This document shows positions 1 to 7,254 of a stretch of 64,000 bases of DNA, piece after piece. Made by a program: the position numbers and the translations under genes. The stretch lies in NCBI RefSeq assembly GCF_000379625.1, contig NZ_KB903217.1:451816-515815 (forward strand). The letters run 5' to 3'. The notes below the pieces were generated by a model, which was given only the letters and a program-made list of their open reading frames with translations, made no database searches and had not been told where the DNA came from. Source of the stretch: Actinomycetospora chiangmaiensis DSM 45062. GTDB lineage: Bacteria > Actinomycetota > Actinomycetes > Mycobacteriales > Pseudonocardiaceae. The number at the start of each line of letters is the position of its first letter. The first letter of the stretch is position 1.

Positions 1-405
1 GCTCTGCTCGCGTGCCTCGGCCCGTTCGCGTCGGAGACGATCGACTTCGCGGCGTAACTGCTCGGGCACGTGCACCGGGGGCGTGTCGCCGAGGTGCACG
101 AGCGCCATCGCGGCGCGCAGGTGCTGGTAGGCGCGGCGCCAGTCGCCGCGGTCGGCGAGGACCTCCGCAGCCGCCTCGTGGGCGCGCGCCTGAGCGGCGC
201 GGGCGGACCCGTCGTCCTGGGCGGCGGCGTCGAGACGGAGCGCCTCGTCGATCCCGACGATGGGCGCGGTGTCGAAGGTGCTGGCAGGAGGCTGGTTCGA
301 GCCGGTCCCGGGGATCTCGGCGACCGGGGTGACCGCTGCTGTCGCAGCCACCCCCGCCGACACCCGGCCCGGCGATCCGCCGACCGTGGAGCCCCTCACG
401 ACCAC
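1..405 (-). CDS. N-terminal part of a probable GGDEF-type signalling protein (cut by window edge)
   Basis: Only the first 135 codons are inside the window; the frame runs off base 1 without a stop. The GTG start was chosen because GAGGGAG lies six bases upstream. The first 45 residues are low-complexity. An alanine-rich helical segment follows (about residues 75-105, including GDWRRAYQHLRAAMALV, which looks like a TPR helix pair), then an Arg/Glu coiled coil ending RREVDRLRRERAEAREQS. In Pseudonocardiales this arrangement commonly precedes a GGDEF diguanylate cyclase domain. That domain would lie outside the window, so the function is inferred and not shown. Confidence 0.5.
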   Translation of the reverse strand, partial: MVVRGSTVGGSPGRVSAGVAATAAVTPVAEIPGTGSNQPPASTFDTAPIVGIDEALRLDAAAQDDGSARAAQARAHEAAAEVLADRGDWRRAYQHLRAAMALVHLGDTPPVHVPEQLRREVDRLRRERAEAREQS

Positions 406-617
406 CCGCCGCTCCCTCGAGTCCTCGCGCCCGTCCTGCCTCCAGTGTGCCGTGGATCGAAAGCTGTGCAACGTCCGCACCCCGCCCGCCAACCGAATCC
501 ACCGTCCGGTCGACGTGACTCTGCGTGGAGAATTCGGGCTGCTGCTCGTTCGGCCCCAGATTCCCGCACGACCGGGTGCTCAAGTTCGGGCGCCGTGACC
601 GCTCGTACTGTCAAGTT

Positions 618-1082
618 TCAGTCAGCACACGGAGCGTAGCTGGTCACGTGCGTGTCCCGGATCACGAAGTGCTTCGAACCGACGTCCTCGCGGACCTCCG
701 CGGTGCCCTGGCGGACGGTCACGGCCGCGGCCGCGACGTAGACGGCGCCCTCGGGTCGGCCGGTCTGGGGCAGTGTCGCGGGCGGTCGCCAGTCCGGGTC
801 GGGTCGCAGGGTTCGGGCCACGAGCCGCGTGTCGAGCGTGAGCTGCCCGAAGCAGCGGTCGGGCGGGAACGGCACCCCGTCGGCCTGCGTGGCGCGCAGG
901 AAGTCCGCCTGGGCGCGGGGGCCCGCCGTGGCGGCACGGTTCGAGGCGTCCACATAGGCGTCGATGAGCGCGCGGTCGGTCGTCGGGACCGCGGCCGCCC
1001 GGGGCGTCCCGGGCACGACCGTCCCGCAGCCGGCGAGACCCGCCGTCAGGACGACCGCGAGGACCACGCCGGCGGCGCGCAC
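618..1082 (-). CDS. Secreted lipoprotein of unknown function
   Basis: 154-residue protein starting MRAAGVVLAVVLTAGLAGCG: a hydrophobic signal peptide with lipobox LAGC, so Cys19 should be lipidated and the protein anchored outside the membrane. The rest has no domain I recognise; its end (about residues 100-154) is rich in Val/Ala and Arg/Asp. It lies 5 bases downstream of dusB on the same strand and is probably co-transcribed with it. A CTG nine bases further upstream, overlapping the dusB stop, is an alternative start. The lipoprotein nature is clear; the role is unknown. Confidence 0.75.
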   Translation of the reverse strand: MRAAGVVLAVVLTAGLAGCGTVVPGTPRAAAVPTTDRALIDAYVDASNRAATAGPRAQADFLRATQADGVPFPPDRCFGQLTLDTRLVARTLRPDPDWRPPATLPQTGRPEGAVYVAAAAVTVRQGTAEVREDVGSKHFVIRDTHVTSYAPCAD

Positions 1083-1087
1083 GCGGC

Positions 1088-2215
1088 TCAGCCGCCGGAG
1101 TGCATGACGTCCGCGCCGGCGGGCACGGTGGCGTCCTCGGGGTCGTCGAGCCAGCCCTCGGGCAGGGTCACGTGGCCCGGCGAGCCCTGTCGGCCGCGCG
1201 GGCCGTCGGCGTCGGGTGGGAACGGCTGGTCGGCCTCGAGGCGCGCGAGCAGCTCGTCGAGCCGCTCGAGTCCGTCGATCATGCCGAGCTCGCGGCGCAC
1301 CTCGGACCCGACCGCGAAGCCGTGGAGGTACCAGGACATGTGCTTGCGGGAGTCGCGGACGCCCTTGCGCTCGCCGTGGTGGGCGATGAGCAGCTCGACG
1401 TGGCGGCGCATGACGCCGGCGACCTGGCCCAGTGTCGGCGGGGTCGGCCGCTCCCGGCCCGCGAACGCCGCCTCCAGCTCGCCGAACAGCCAGGGGCGCC
1501 CCAGGCAGCCCCGGCCGACGACGACGCCGTCGCACCCGGTCTTCTCGACCATGGCCAGCGCGTCGTCGGCGGCGAAGATGTCGCCGTTGCCGAGCACCGG
1601 GACCTCGGCGGGCACGGCCTCGCGCAGCTCGGCGATCCGGCTCCAGTCGGCCTGGCCGGAGTAGCGCTGGGCGGCGGTGCGGGCGTGCAGGGCGACCGCG
1701 GCGGCGCCCTCGGCGGCCGCGATGCGCCCGGCGTCGAGGAACGTGACGTGGTCGTCGTCGATGCCGATGCGCATCTTGACCGTCAGCGGCAGCGGACCGG
1801 CCGCCCGCACGGCGGTGCGCACGATCGACTCGAAGAGCCGCCGTTTGTAGGGCAGCGCGGCACCACCCCCGCGTCGGGTCACCTTCGGCACGGGGCAGCC
1901 GAAGTTCAGGTCGACGTGGTCGGCGAGGTCCTCGGCGACGATCCGTTCGACGGCGCGGCCGATCGTCACCGGGTCGACTCCGTAGAGCTGCATCGAGCGT
2001 GGCGACTCGTCGTCGTCGAACGCGATCATCTCGGCGGTGCCGGGGTGGCGTTCCACGAGCGCCCGCGCGGTGATCATCTCGCACACGTAGAGCCCGGCGC
2101 CCTGCTCGCGGCACAGACGGCGGAACGGCGGGTTCGTGACGCCGGCCATCGGCGCCAGCACGACCGGGGCGGCCAGCTCGTGCGGACCGATGCGGAGGGG
2201 CTTCACAATCCCCAT
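1088..2215 (-). CDS. dusB: tRNA-dihydrouridine synthase (DusB type)
   Basis: FMN- and NADPH-dependent enzyme that reduces uridine to dihydrouridine in tRNA D-loops; cytosolic. 375 residues, the normal length. The N-terminus MGIVKPLRIGPHELAAPVVL leads into the family motif APMAGVTNPPFRRL. The FMN-barrel segment NFGCPVPKVTRRGGGAAL carries the active-site Cys, and GNGDIF and GRGCLGRPW occur in the expected order. The ATG at 2215 was preferred over in-frame upstream starts because the family N-terminus begins there; the upstream codons are Arg/Pro-rich non-conserved sequence. It heads a two-gene unit with the lipoprotein. Confidence 0.95.
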   Translation of the reverse strand: MGIVKPLRIGPHELAAPVVLAPMAGVTNPPFRRLCREQGAGLYVCEMITARALVERHPGTAEMIAFDDDESPRSMQLYGVDPVTIGRAVERIVAEDLADHVDLNFGCPVPKVTRRGGGAALPYKRRLFESIVRTAVRAAGPLPLTVKMRIGIDDDHVTFLDAGRIAAAEGAAAVALHARTAAQRYSGQADWSRIAELREAVPAEVPVLGNGDIFAADDALAMVEKTGCDGVVVGRGCLGRPWLFGELEAAFAGRERPTPPTLGQVAGVMRRHVELLIAHHGERKGVRDSRKHMSWYLHGFAVGSEVRRELGMIDGLERLDELLARLEADQPFPPDADGPRGRQGSPGHVTLPEGWLDDPEDATVPAGADVMHSGG

Positions 2216-2237
2216 TGTGCGCGCCGGGTCGGCCCGT

Positions 2238-2264
2238 CCCGGGCGAAGGGGTCCTTCGCCCGGG
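2238..2264. terminator. Perfect 12-bp hairpin between the Rieske/MBL gene and dusB
   Basis: Arms CCCGGGCGAAGG and CCTTCGCCCGGG are separated by only three bases. The hairpin lies downstream of the stop of the Rieske/MBL gene and just upstream of dusB, both leftward. There is no U-tract. A weaker relative (GGGCGACGGGGCCCTTCG) sits next to the stop at 2354. It is probably an intrinsic terminator-like or REP-like hairpin. Confidence 0.55.
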
Positions 2265-2353
2265 GAGGCGGGCCGTGGACGCCCCCGCCTGCTCGACCGC
2301 CCGGCGGCCGAGGGCGCCCGTCGCCCATTCATCCGGGCGACGGGGCCCTTCGG

Positions 2354-3955
2354 TCAGTCGGAGGTGAGCTTCTCGGCGCGGATCTCGTGGCCGGCGCTGG
2401 TGAGGCAGCGGCCGGTGGCGAGGTTGAACTTCCAGTTGTGGAGCGTGCAGGTGAGCACGTCGCCGTCGACGGCACCGAACTTCGACAGGTCGGCCGAGAG
2501 GTGCGGGCAGCGGGCCTGGACCTTCCAGCCGTCGAGCTCGATGTCGCGGCCGTCGTCGTTCGCGGCGTCGTACCAGTTCTCCACGTAGTCCATCCGCTCC
2601 TCGGACAGACACTTGAAGAACGTGTAGAGGTACTCGTTGTACTGGCCGACGCGGGTCGCGGCGAAGCGCACCGAGAGGAACAGCGAGTTCGACCAGTCGA
2701 CCTCGCCGGTGTCGACGTTGGTCTGGACCAGGGTGGCCGGGATGGTCCAGCGGTAGCGGGCCTGCTCGCCGTCGTAGGTCCGGATCTCGCGGCCGGCGAA
2801 GTCGAAGGCCAGCGCGAGCGTCCCCTCCTCGTCGACGCCCGGGGTGTCGGCGGGCATGCCGGTGAGGTCCATGCGGACCACGCCGCCGATGCCGTCACAC
2901 ATGTGGTCGGCGCGCTTCATCAGCGGCTCGATCCACTCCTTGAGTTGGCGCAGGATGTCCGGCTGGGGCGCCGACCAGGCGGCCTTCTGCGCCGCGATCG
3001 TCGGGCGGGCGCGCTCGGCGAATTCCCGGAGGTAGTTCTCCTTGTCGATGAAGATGCGCTCGACCTCGGCGTCGGCCATCGGGTGCGTCAGGTTCCGGAC
3101 GACGGGTCCCTCGATCTCCGCCGTCGTCCCCGGCAGCAGCAGGTGGCCCTGCTGCTGGGATCCGGCGGAGTTGCCCAGCTCGCGCATCCGACCGAGGAAC
3201 TCCCACTGGTCGGTGAAGATCGACTGGCCCTCGACGCCGTCGTAGCCCAGGCCGTTCCAGCGGAAGAGTTCGTCGTCGAGGAAGCAGGGCGGACCCGCCG
3301 TCGGGAAGATGTTCGGGGCGCCGACCTCGCGGATGTAACGCATCGCGCGGTCCTCCTGCCCGATGCGCTTGCGGCGGGCGAACTCGCGCTTGGCGGCCTC
3401 GGGCAGCTCGTAGACCATCGGCCACCAGATCGCGCCGGAGAACTGCGTGAAGTGCGCGTCGTAGGCTCCGAACCCGAGGAGTTCGGGGATGTCGAGCGGG
3501 TGCGCGTCGTTCTGGTTGACCACCCGCGCGGTGCCGTCGTCGAGCGAGAGCGCCGAGTCGCCGATCGGGCCGTCGCCCGGGCCCTTGAGCGAGGTGATCA
3601 TGATGCGCAGGCCGCCGTCGAGCTCGACCGGCTCGGAGGTGCGGGTGCGCACGAAGTGGCGGAAGCCGAGGTCGCGCAGCTCGTTCTCGAGCTCGTCGGT
3701 GGGGAAGTCGGGCAGCAGCACCCGCGCGTCCTTCGAGACGTTCTCGGCGAGGTTCTCGGCGTCGAAGTGGTCGCGGTGCAGGTGGGAGACGTAGAGGTAG
3801 TCGCACTGCCCGAGCGCGGCCCAGTCGAGCGCCGTGTTGTCGGGGAACGGGACCCACGACGCGAAGAACGTCGGGTTGGTCCACGGGTCGCACAGCACGC
3901 TGCCGCCCGTCGTCTCGAAGCGCATCCCGGCGTGTCCGGTTCCGGTGACCCGCAC
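2354..3955 (-). CDS. Metallo-beta-lactamase-fold hydrolase fused to a C-terminal Rieske [2Fe-2S] domain
   Basis: 533 residues. The N-terminal half is a UlaG/CMAH-like metallo-beta-lactamase fold with HLHRDH (His58, His60, Asp62, His63) as metal ligands. The C-terminus is a complete Rieske cluster site: Cys483-x-His485 (CPHL) and Cys503-x2-His506 (CTLH). The GTG start has GGAGGAGG just upstream; no signal peptide, so cytoplasmic. The combination recalls CMP-N-acetylneuraminate hydroxylase, but there, as I recall it, the Rieske domain is N-terminal. The substrate is unknown; no ferredoxin or reductase gene is adjacent. Confidence 0.85.
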   Translation of the reverse strand: MRVTGTGHAGMRFETTGGSVLCDPWTNPTFFASWVPFPDNTALDWAALGQCDYLYVSHLHRDHFDAENLAENVSKDARVLLPDFPTDELENELRDLGFRHFVRTRTSEPVELDGGLRIMITSLKGPGDGPIGDSALSLDDGTARVVNQNDAHPLDIPELLGFGAYDAHFTQFSGAIWWPMVYELPEAAKREFARRKRIGQEDRAMRYIREVGAPNIFPTAGPPCFLDDELFRWNGLGYDGVEGQSIFTDQWEFLGRMRELGNSAGSQQQGHLLLPGTTAEIEGPVVRNLTHPMADAEVERIFIDKENYLREFAERARPTIAAQKAAWSAPQPDILRQLKEWIEPLMKRADHMCDGIGGVVRMDLTGMPADTPGVDEEGTLALAFDFAGREIRTYDGEQARYRWTIPATLVQTNVDTGEVDWSNSLFLSVRFAATRVGQYNEYLYTFFKCLSEERMDYVENWYDAANDDGRDIELDGWKVQARCPHLSADLSKFGAVDGDVLTCTLHNWKFNLATGRCLTSAGHEIRAEKLTSD

Positions 3956-4042
3956 CAGCAGACCTCCTCCAGCTCGACAGCTGCTCCCGATTGTCCGCGT
4001 CGGCGCGACACGGGGGCCTCCCGGGTGGGGTATCCAGACCCC

Positions 4043-5077
4043 GTGACCCGACTCCCCGTCGACGGTGACCCGATCGCCGCCCTGCGAGCCGTCGCGTTCT
4101 ACTACGAGCGTGAGCGGGCCGACACCTATCGGGTGAAGGCGTACCGCACGGCGGCCGACCGGTTGGCCGAACTGTCGCCGGACGAGGTCGCGGCCCGCGC
4201 CGCCGCCGGCACGCTCACCGATCTCAAAGGAGTGGGCAGGAAGACGGCGGGCGTGGTGGCCGAGGTGGTGGCGACGGGGACGTCGTCGGCGGTGGAAGAG
4301 CTCGCCGCGAAGCACTCCGAACCCGTCGCGGGTGGGGTCGGGCTCCGGGCGGCGCTGCGCGGCGACTGCCACACGCACTCCACCTGGTCCGACGGCGGGT
4401 CGGACATCCTCGAGATGGCCCGGACGGCCCGCGACCTCGGGCACGCCTGGATGGTGCTCACCGACCACTCGCAGAACCTGACCGTCGCGAACGGGCTGAC
4501 GCCCGAGCGTCGTCGTCGGCAGTTCGACGTCATCGCGGCGGTCAACGAGGAGCTGGCGCCGTTCCGGCTGCTGCGCGGCATCGAGGTCGACATCCTCGAG
4601 GACGGGTCGATCGACGCGCCGGACGACCTGCTCGACGAACTCGACCTCGTCGTCGCGAGCGTGCACTCGAAGCTCCGCTCGCCGAGCGAGGAGATGACGG
4701 CGCGGATGGTGTGCGGGGTGTCGAACCCGTACGTCGACGTGCTCGGCCACTGCACCGGGCGGCTCGTCACGGGCGGCCGGGGCACGCGGCCGCCGTCGAC
4801 GTTCGACGCCGAGGCCGTGTTCGAGGCGTGCCTGGAGAACGGCGTCGCCGTGGAGATCAACTCACGTCCGGAACGGCTCGACCCGCCGCGGGATCTCCTC
4901 CGCCAGGCGCTCGAGGCGGGGTGCGAGTTCGTGGTCGACACCGACGCCCACGCGCCCGGCCAACTGGACTGGCAGCCCTACGGCTGCGAGCGGGCGGAAG
5001 AGTGCGAGGTACCGGTCGACAAGATCGTGAACACGCGGGGCGTCGACGACCTCCTCGCGTGGCGAACCCGCCTCTGA
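4043..5077 (+). CDS. PHP-domain metallo-phosphoesterase, PolX C-terminal-like
   Basis: 344 residues. The first 90 residues carry a DNA-polymerase-X-like helical region with a helix-hairpin-helix segment (LTDLKGVGRKTAGVVAEV). The PHP domain follows, with ligands in DCHTHSTWSDG, LTDHS, GIEVDI, ASVHSK, LGHCTGR, EINSRP and DTDAH. The order matches the C-terminal half of bacterial PolX proteins without the nucleotidyltransferase domain. It is probably a phosphoesterase or nuclease acting on DNA ends or small phosphates; the substrate is not predictable. It starts on GTG 87 bases from, and divergent to, the Rieske/MBL gene. Confidence 0.85.
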   Translation: MTRLPVDGDPIAALRAVAFYYERERADTYRVKAYRTAADRLAELSPDEVAARAAAGTLTDLKGVGRKTAGVVAEVVATGTSSAVEELAAKHSEPVAGGVGLRAALRGDCHTHSTWSDGGSDILEMARTARDLGHAWMVLTDHSQNLTVANGLTPERRRRQFDVIAAVNEELAPFRLLRGIEVDILEDGSIDAPDDLLDELDLVVASVHSKLRSPSEEMTARMVCGVSNPYVDVLGHCTGRLVTGGRGTRPPSTFDAEAVFEACLENGVAVEINSRPERLDPPRDLLRQALEAGCEFVVDTDAHAPGQLDWQPYGCERAEECEVPVDKIVNTRGVDDLLAWRTRL

Positions 5078-5096
5078 CCTGCGCGGATGAAGTCGT

Positions 5097-5125
5097 TTGC
5101 GGATCAGCGGATCCGCGCTTAGCGT
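5097..5125 (+). promoter_or_regulatory. Sigma-70-type promoter of the 5.1-kb small transcription unit
   Basis: TTGCGG (5097-5102) and TAGCGT (5120-5125) are spaced by 17 bases. A start 6-7 bases downstream would place the transcript 5' end at about 5132, three bases before the ATG of the first micro-ORF, that is, a nearly leaderless message. Confidence 0.55.
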
Positions 5126-5134
5126 GGTGGGTAC

Positions 5135-5161
5135 ATGGGAGAGGAGGTGGTCCGACGTTGA
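5135..5161 (+). CDS. Micro-ORF 1 (MGEEVVRR), candidate leaderless leader peptide
   Basis: Eight codons starting about three bases after the predicted transcription start and ending TGA, which overlaps the ATG of the next micro-ORF (TGATG). GAGGAGG inside this ORF would also serve as the ribosome site for micro-ORF 2. Its promoter spacing and coupling make it look deliberate; translation is unproven. Confidence 0.35.
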   Translation: MGEEVVRR

Positions 5162-5196
5162 TGAACGACAGGACTCGTGAGGTGTCCGTCAGCTAG
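5161..5196 (+). CDS. Micro-ORF 2 (MNDRTREVSVS), candidate leader peptide
   Basis: Eleven codons, translationally coupled to micro-ORF 1 by TGATG. An internal GGAGG (5143-5147) lies about 13 bases before the ATG. Codons Glu-Val-Ser-Val overlap the 5' strand of the alternative stems at 5181-5190, so a translating ribosome would change RNA folding. The function is unknown. Confidence 0.35.
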   Translation: MNDRTREVSVS

Positions 5197-5368
5197 CCGA
5201 CGTCAGGTCGTGGATTGACCGGCTCCCCCTCCGCGAGGGCGGACACGTCAGCTGGTGAATTCCCGACGGACACCGGACCCCCGGAGCGCTCGGAGTTGTC
5301 CATCCGAGCCCCTCGAACGCCGTTCGAGGGAAGCATGCTCCGGGGGTTTTCCATGTGCGCTTCGCGCT

Positions 5369-5410
5369 CGTGAGCACTTTCGGTGGCCATGGCGACTGAA
5401 AGTGCTCACG
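5369..5410. repeat. Intergenic 13-bp inverted repeat (GTGAGCACTTT family), likely bidirectional terminator
   Basis: CGTGAGCACTTTC and GAAAGTGCTCACG are perfect arms around a 16-base centre that itself contains GCCATGGC. It begins six bases past the stop of the leftward gene at 5416. A second intergenic palindrome with the same GTGAG-ACTT core occurs at 50781-50826. Confidence 0.6.
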
Positions 5411-5415
5411 GGTGT

Positions 5416-5808
5416 TCACAGCGCGGCGTGGCGCGCGTGCCCACCCGTCGTCGGGAACGGTATGGCGTCGCCCTCCCGACGACGGCGGCGGCCGCCGGTG
5501 CCGGCGATGGCCGGGGTGTCCCCGGTCGGCGGGGCGTCGTAGGAGTACGGCGCCTCGGCACGCCGGCGGGGGCGCTCCGGGCGCGCCGACCCCGGCACGA
5601 CCGGACCGTGCGGGCCGGTGCCCGGCAGGTTGCCCTGCCCGACCCACTGCGCCTCCTGCGCGACCCGGTAGGTCTGGCAGGGCCACGACGCGGTCCGCCC
5701 CGCCGTGTCGCGGCAGCCGCCGCAGCGTCCGGCGGCGTCGGGCACGTGCTCGGCCAGGACCCGGCGGACCAGGTCGGGCATCTCGGACATGACCAGGGCC
5801 ATCGACAT
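5416..5808 (-). CDS. Conserved hypothetical protein with CxxC pair
   Basis: 130 residues, start ATG with GGAGG seven bases upstream. The first 50 residues look structured (MSEMPDLVRRVLAEHVPD, then RCGGCRDTAG and WPCQTYRVAQEAQW). The Cys-x2-Cys and a further Cys could bind metal. The last 70 residues are Pro/Arg/Gly-rich and probably disordered. No family recognised. It lies 20 bases downstream of the L,D-transpeptidase gene and is probably in its transcript. Confidence 0.6.
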   Translation of the reverse strand: MSMALVMSEMPDLVRRVLAEHVPDAAGRCGGCRDTAGRTASWPCQTYRVAQEAQWVGQGNLPGTGPHGPVVPGSARPERPRRRAEAPYSYDAPPTGDTPAIAGTGGRRRRREGDAIPFPTTGGHARHAAL

Positions 5809-5828
5809 CGCGTGGCCTCCTAACGCGT

Positions 5829-6305
5829 TTACGGGAGGATCTGGACCTCGTCGTTGACCTGCAGGAAGTCGAAGAACGCCTTGGAGTCGTCGTCGCCGAG
5901 GTGCACGCACCCGGCGGAGGCACGCTGCAGGCTGCCGCCGTGGAAGGCGTCGCCCGGCGCGAAGAACACCGAGTACGGCATCGGCGCCTGGTTGTACTCG
6001 CGCGAGTGGTGGTACTGGTCCTTCCACATCACGTGGAAGACGCCGGTCGGGGTCTCGTTCCCCGGCCCACCCGTCGTCACCGGGACCGGACCGCGGACCA
6101 GCGTCCCCTTGCCGTCGCCGATCCACGCCTTCTGCTGCGAGATGCTCACGCAGGCCTTCGCGGTGACCGCGCAGGGCGGCGCTCCGGCGGCCGGGGCGGC
6201 GAGGGCGGGCACGGCCGCCGACAGCACCCCGACGCCGATGACGGCGGCGGCGAGTGCCGTCCGGACGAGACGACGGCGCTCGGAGTGCTCCTGATGACGA
6301 CCCAA
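5829..6305 (-). CDS. Secreted L,D-transpeptidase (YkuD domain)
   Basis: 158 residues. An N-terminal signal peptide (RTALAAAVIGVGVLSAAVPALAA) directs it out of the cell. The YkuD catalytic region follows, with His122 in FHGGS and the nucleophile Cys133 in SAGCVHL. Most YkuD enzymes have SHGC; here the second His is replaced by Ala. Such proteins form 3-3 peptidoglycan crosslinks or attach proteins to the wall. Start is TTG with GAAAGGA upstream; no ATG or GTG fits the signal peptide better. Two palindromes lie in its upstream region. Confidence 0.85.
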   Translation of the reverse strand: MGRHQEHSERRRLVRTALAAAVIGVGVLSAAVPALAAPAAGAPPCAVTAKACVSISQQKAWIGDGKGTLVRGPVPVTTGGPGNETPTGVFHVMWKDQYHHSREYNQAPMPYSVFFAPGDAFHGGSLQRASAGCVHLGDDDSKAFFDFLQVNDEVQILP

Positions 6306-6367
6306 CTCGTGTCCTTTCCCGACGGTCGTAGGGCGTTGCGGGGGCGACCATACGTCTCGGTCATGTC

Positions 6368-6383
6368 ACCGATCGCGATCGGT
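6368..6383. promoter_or_regulatory. Perfect 16-bp palindrome upstream of the L,D-transpeptidase
   Basis: ACCGATCGCGATCGGT, 63-78 bases upstream of the TTG start of the L,D-transpeptidase. A GTCAC/GTGAC inverted pair with a 10-base gap lies directly next to it. It is a candidate operator; the binding protein is unknown. Confidence 0.35.
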
Positions 6384-6623
6384 ACGGTCACGCAGAGTTG
6401 TGTGACGCTTTGATGCATCCGAGCGGCCGCGACCCGTCTGACCTGCGACGACAGCCGTGATTCGTGCCGTCGTGAGCCTGCTCTCCGCCGAAGGGTGCAC
6501 GGGTCGTGGTGCTCAGGTGGAGGAGGCGGGGGCGACCTGCGTGCGGTGTCCGGATCCCCCTTCCCGACGTCGGGTCGGTGCCGGCGCCGAGCGGGGCGGC
6601 GAGTGCGCCCAGTGGGCGAACGG

Positions 6624-6643
6624 TGCCGTAGTGGACTACGGCA
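6624..6643. promoter_or_regulatory. Perfect palindromic operator candidate upstream of the membrane protein gene
   Basis: TGCCGTAGT and ACTACGGCA, separated by GG, 53 bases before the ATG at 6696. The compact two-fold symmetry is typical of a TetR/MarR-type site, but no such regulator is adjacent. Confidence 0.4.
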
Positions 6644-6695
6644 GACACCGGCCCGGCCGCGTCGGACGCTGAGTCCTGCGAACGAGGGGGTCGTG

Positions 6696-7064
6696 ATGAG
6701 GCGTGTCGAGATCGGCGTGGTCGTGTTGGCGGTGCTGGGGCTGCTGGACGTCCTGAGTCCGTGGCTGACTCCGGCGCCACCCCAGGCGCCGCCCTTCGTG
6801 GACGCTCTCTCCATCGTGCTCGGCGTCCTGACGTGGTTGTTCCTCGCGGTGTGGGGGTTCCGCCGCTCCCGGGGCGCGCTGTGGGGCGCGGTCGTCGTCC
6901 GCGTGCTCTCGGCGCTGCAGGTGGTGCCCGCGTTCCTCGACGGCGTGTCCGGGGGCATCCTCGTGACCGGGGTGGTCCTCCTCGTCGCGACCCTGATCGG
7001 GATCGTGCTGGTCGCCCCGGCGTTGGGGCGCTCCCGGGCGGGGCGTGCCGCCGCGGATGCGTGA
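6696..7064 (+). CDS. Four-helix integral membrane protein of unknown function
   Basis: 122 residues, nearly all membrane. Four hydrophobic helices at about residues 4-24, 38-57, 62-81 and 85-108 are joined by short loops; the C-terminus is RSRAGRAAADA. Start ATG. No conserved motif suggests a transport or enzymatic role. It is transcribed alone, with a perfect palindrome in its upstream region. Confidence 0.7.
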   Translation: MRRVEIGVVVLAVLGLLDVLSPWLTPAPPQAPPFVDALSIVLGVLTWLFLAVWGFRRSRGALWGAVVVRVLSALQVVPAFLDGVSGGILVTGVVLLVATLIGIVLVAPALGRSRAGRAAADA

Positions 7065-7173
7065 ACGGCTCCTCCGACGCGTGGGGTGACACGGATCGGC
7101 CACCGACCTGTGGTCGGGACGGGTCGAGCAGCTGTGCCGACCGCACGCCGTCCCAGCTAGGCTCGCGACCAGC

Positions 7174-7246
7174 GGGCCTCTAGCTCAATGGGCAGAGCAT
7201 CGGACTTTTAATCCGCTGGTTGTGGGTTCGAGTCCCACGGGGCCCA
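7174..7246 (+). tRNA. tRNA-Lys (anticodon TTT)
   Basis: 73 bases. Acceptor stem GGGCCTC/GGGGCCC, D-arm GCTC/GAGC, anticodon loop CTTTTAA with TTT at 34-36, T-arm GTGGG-TTCGAGT-CCCAC and discriminator A. CCA is not encoded (CCG follows). Confidence 0.96.
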
Positions 7247-7254
7247 CCGGCTGC

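Larger units (their letters stand above)
5132..5350 (+). ncRNA. Candidate structured RNA with micro-ORFs and terminator-like three-helix end
   Basis: Downstream of the promoter the DNA is highly structured. GGTGTCCGTC (5181-5190) can pair perfectly with GACGGACACC (5265-5274), or its core GTGTCCG with CGGACAC at 5240-5246; the two pairings exclude each other. The 5' strand lies inside the second micro-ORF. The unit ends in a three-helix junction: ACCCCCGGAGC (5277-5287) with GCTCCGGGGGT (5337-5347), enclosing hairpins 5288-5309 and 5310-5330, followed by TTTT. This is attenuator-like architecture. However, the next gene on this strand is over a kilobase away, so a stand-alone regulatory RNA or dual-function mRNA is more likely. 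I do not recognise it as a named RNA family. Confidence 0.5.
6306..6695. other. 390-bp divergent intergenic region
   Basis: Separates the leftward L,D-transpeptidase from the rightward four-helix membrane protein. I see no gene. It holds two perfect palindromes, listed separately at 6368-6383 and 6624-6643. Confidence 0.6.

Noticed and set aside
1100-5077. Very long rightward open frame (about 1300 codons) opposite dusB and the Rieske/MBL gene
   Set aside because: It is the antisense of real genes in high-GC DNA; only its last part from 4043 (PHP protein) has recognisable domains and a start with proper spacing.
5193-5390. Leftward 65-codon frame over the 5.1-kb structured RNA
   Set aside because: Its codons mirror the stems of the RNA, it has no ribosome site, and no family features.
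6306-6480. Possible cyclic-di-AMP riboswitch before the L,D-transpeptidase
   Set aside because: Such switches are common before wall enzymes, but the conserved ydaO blocks are absent; only palindromes are seen.
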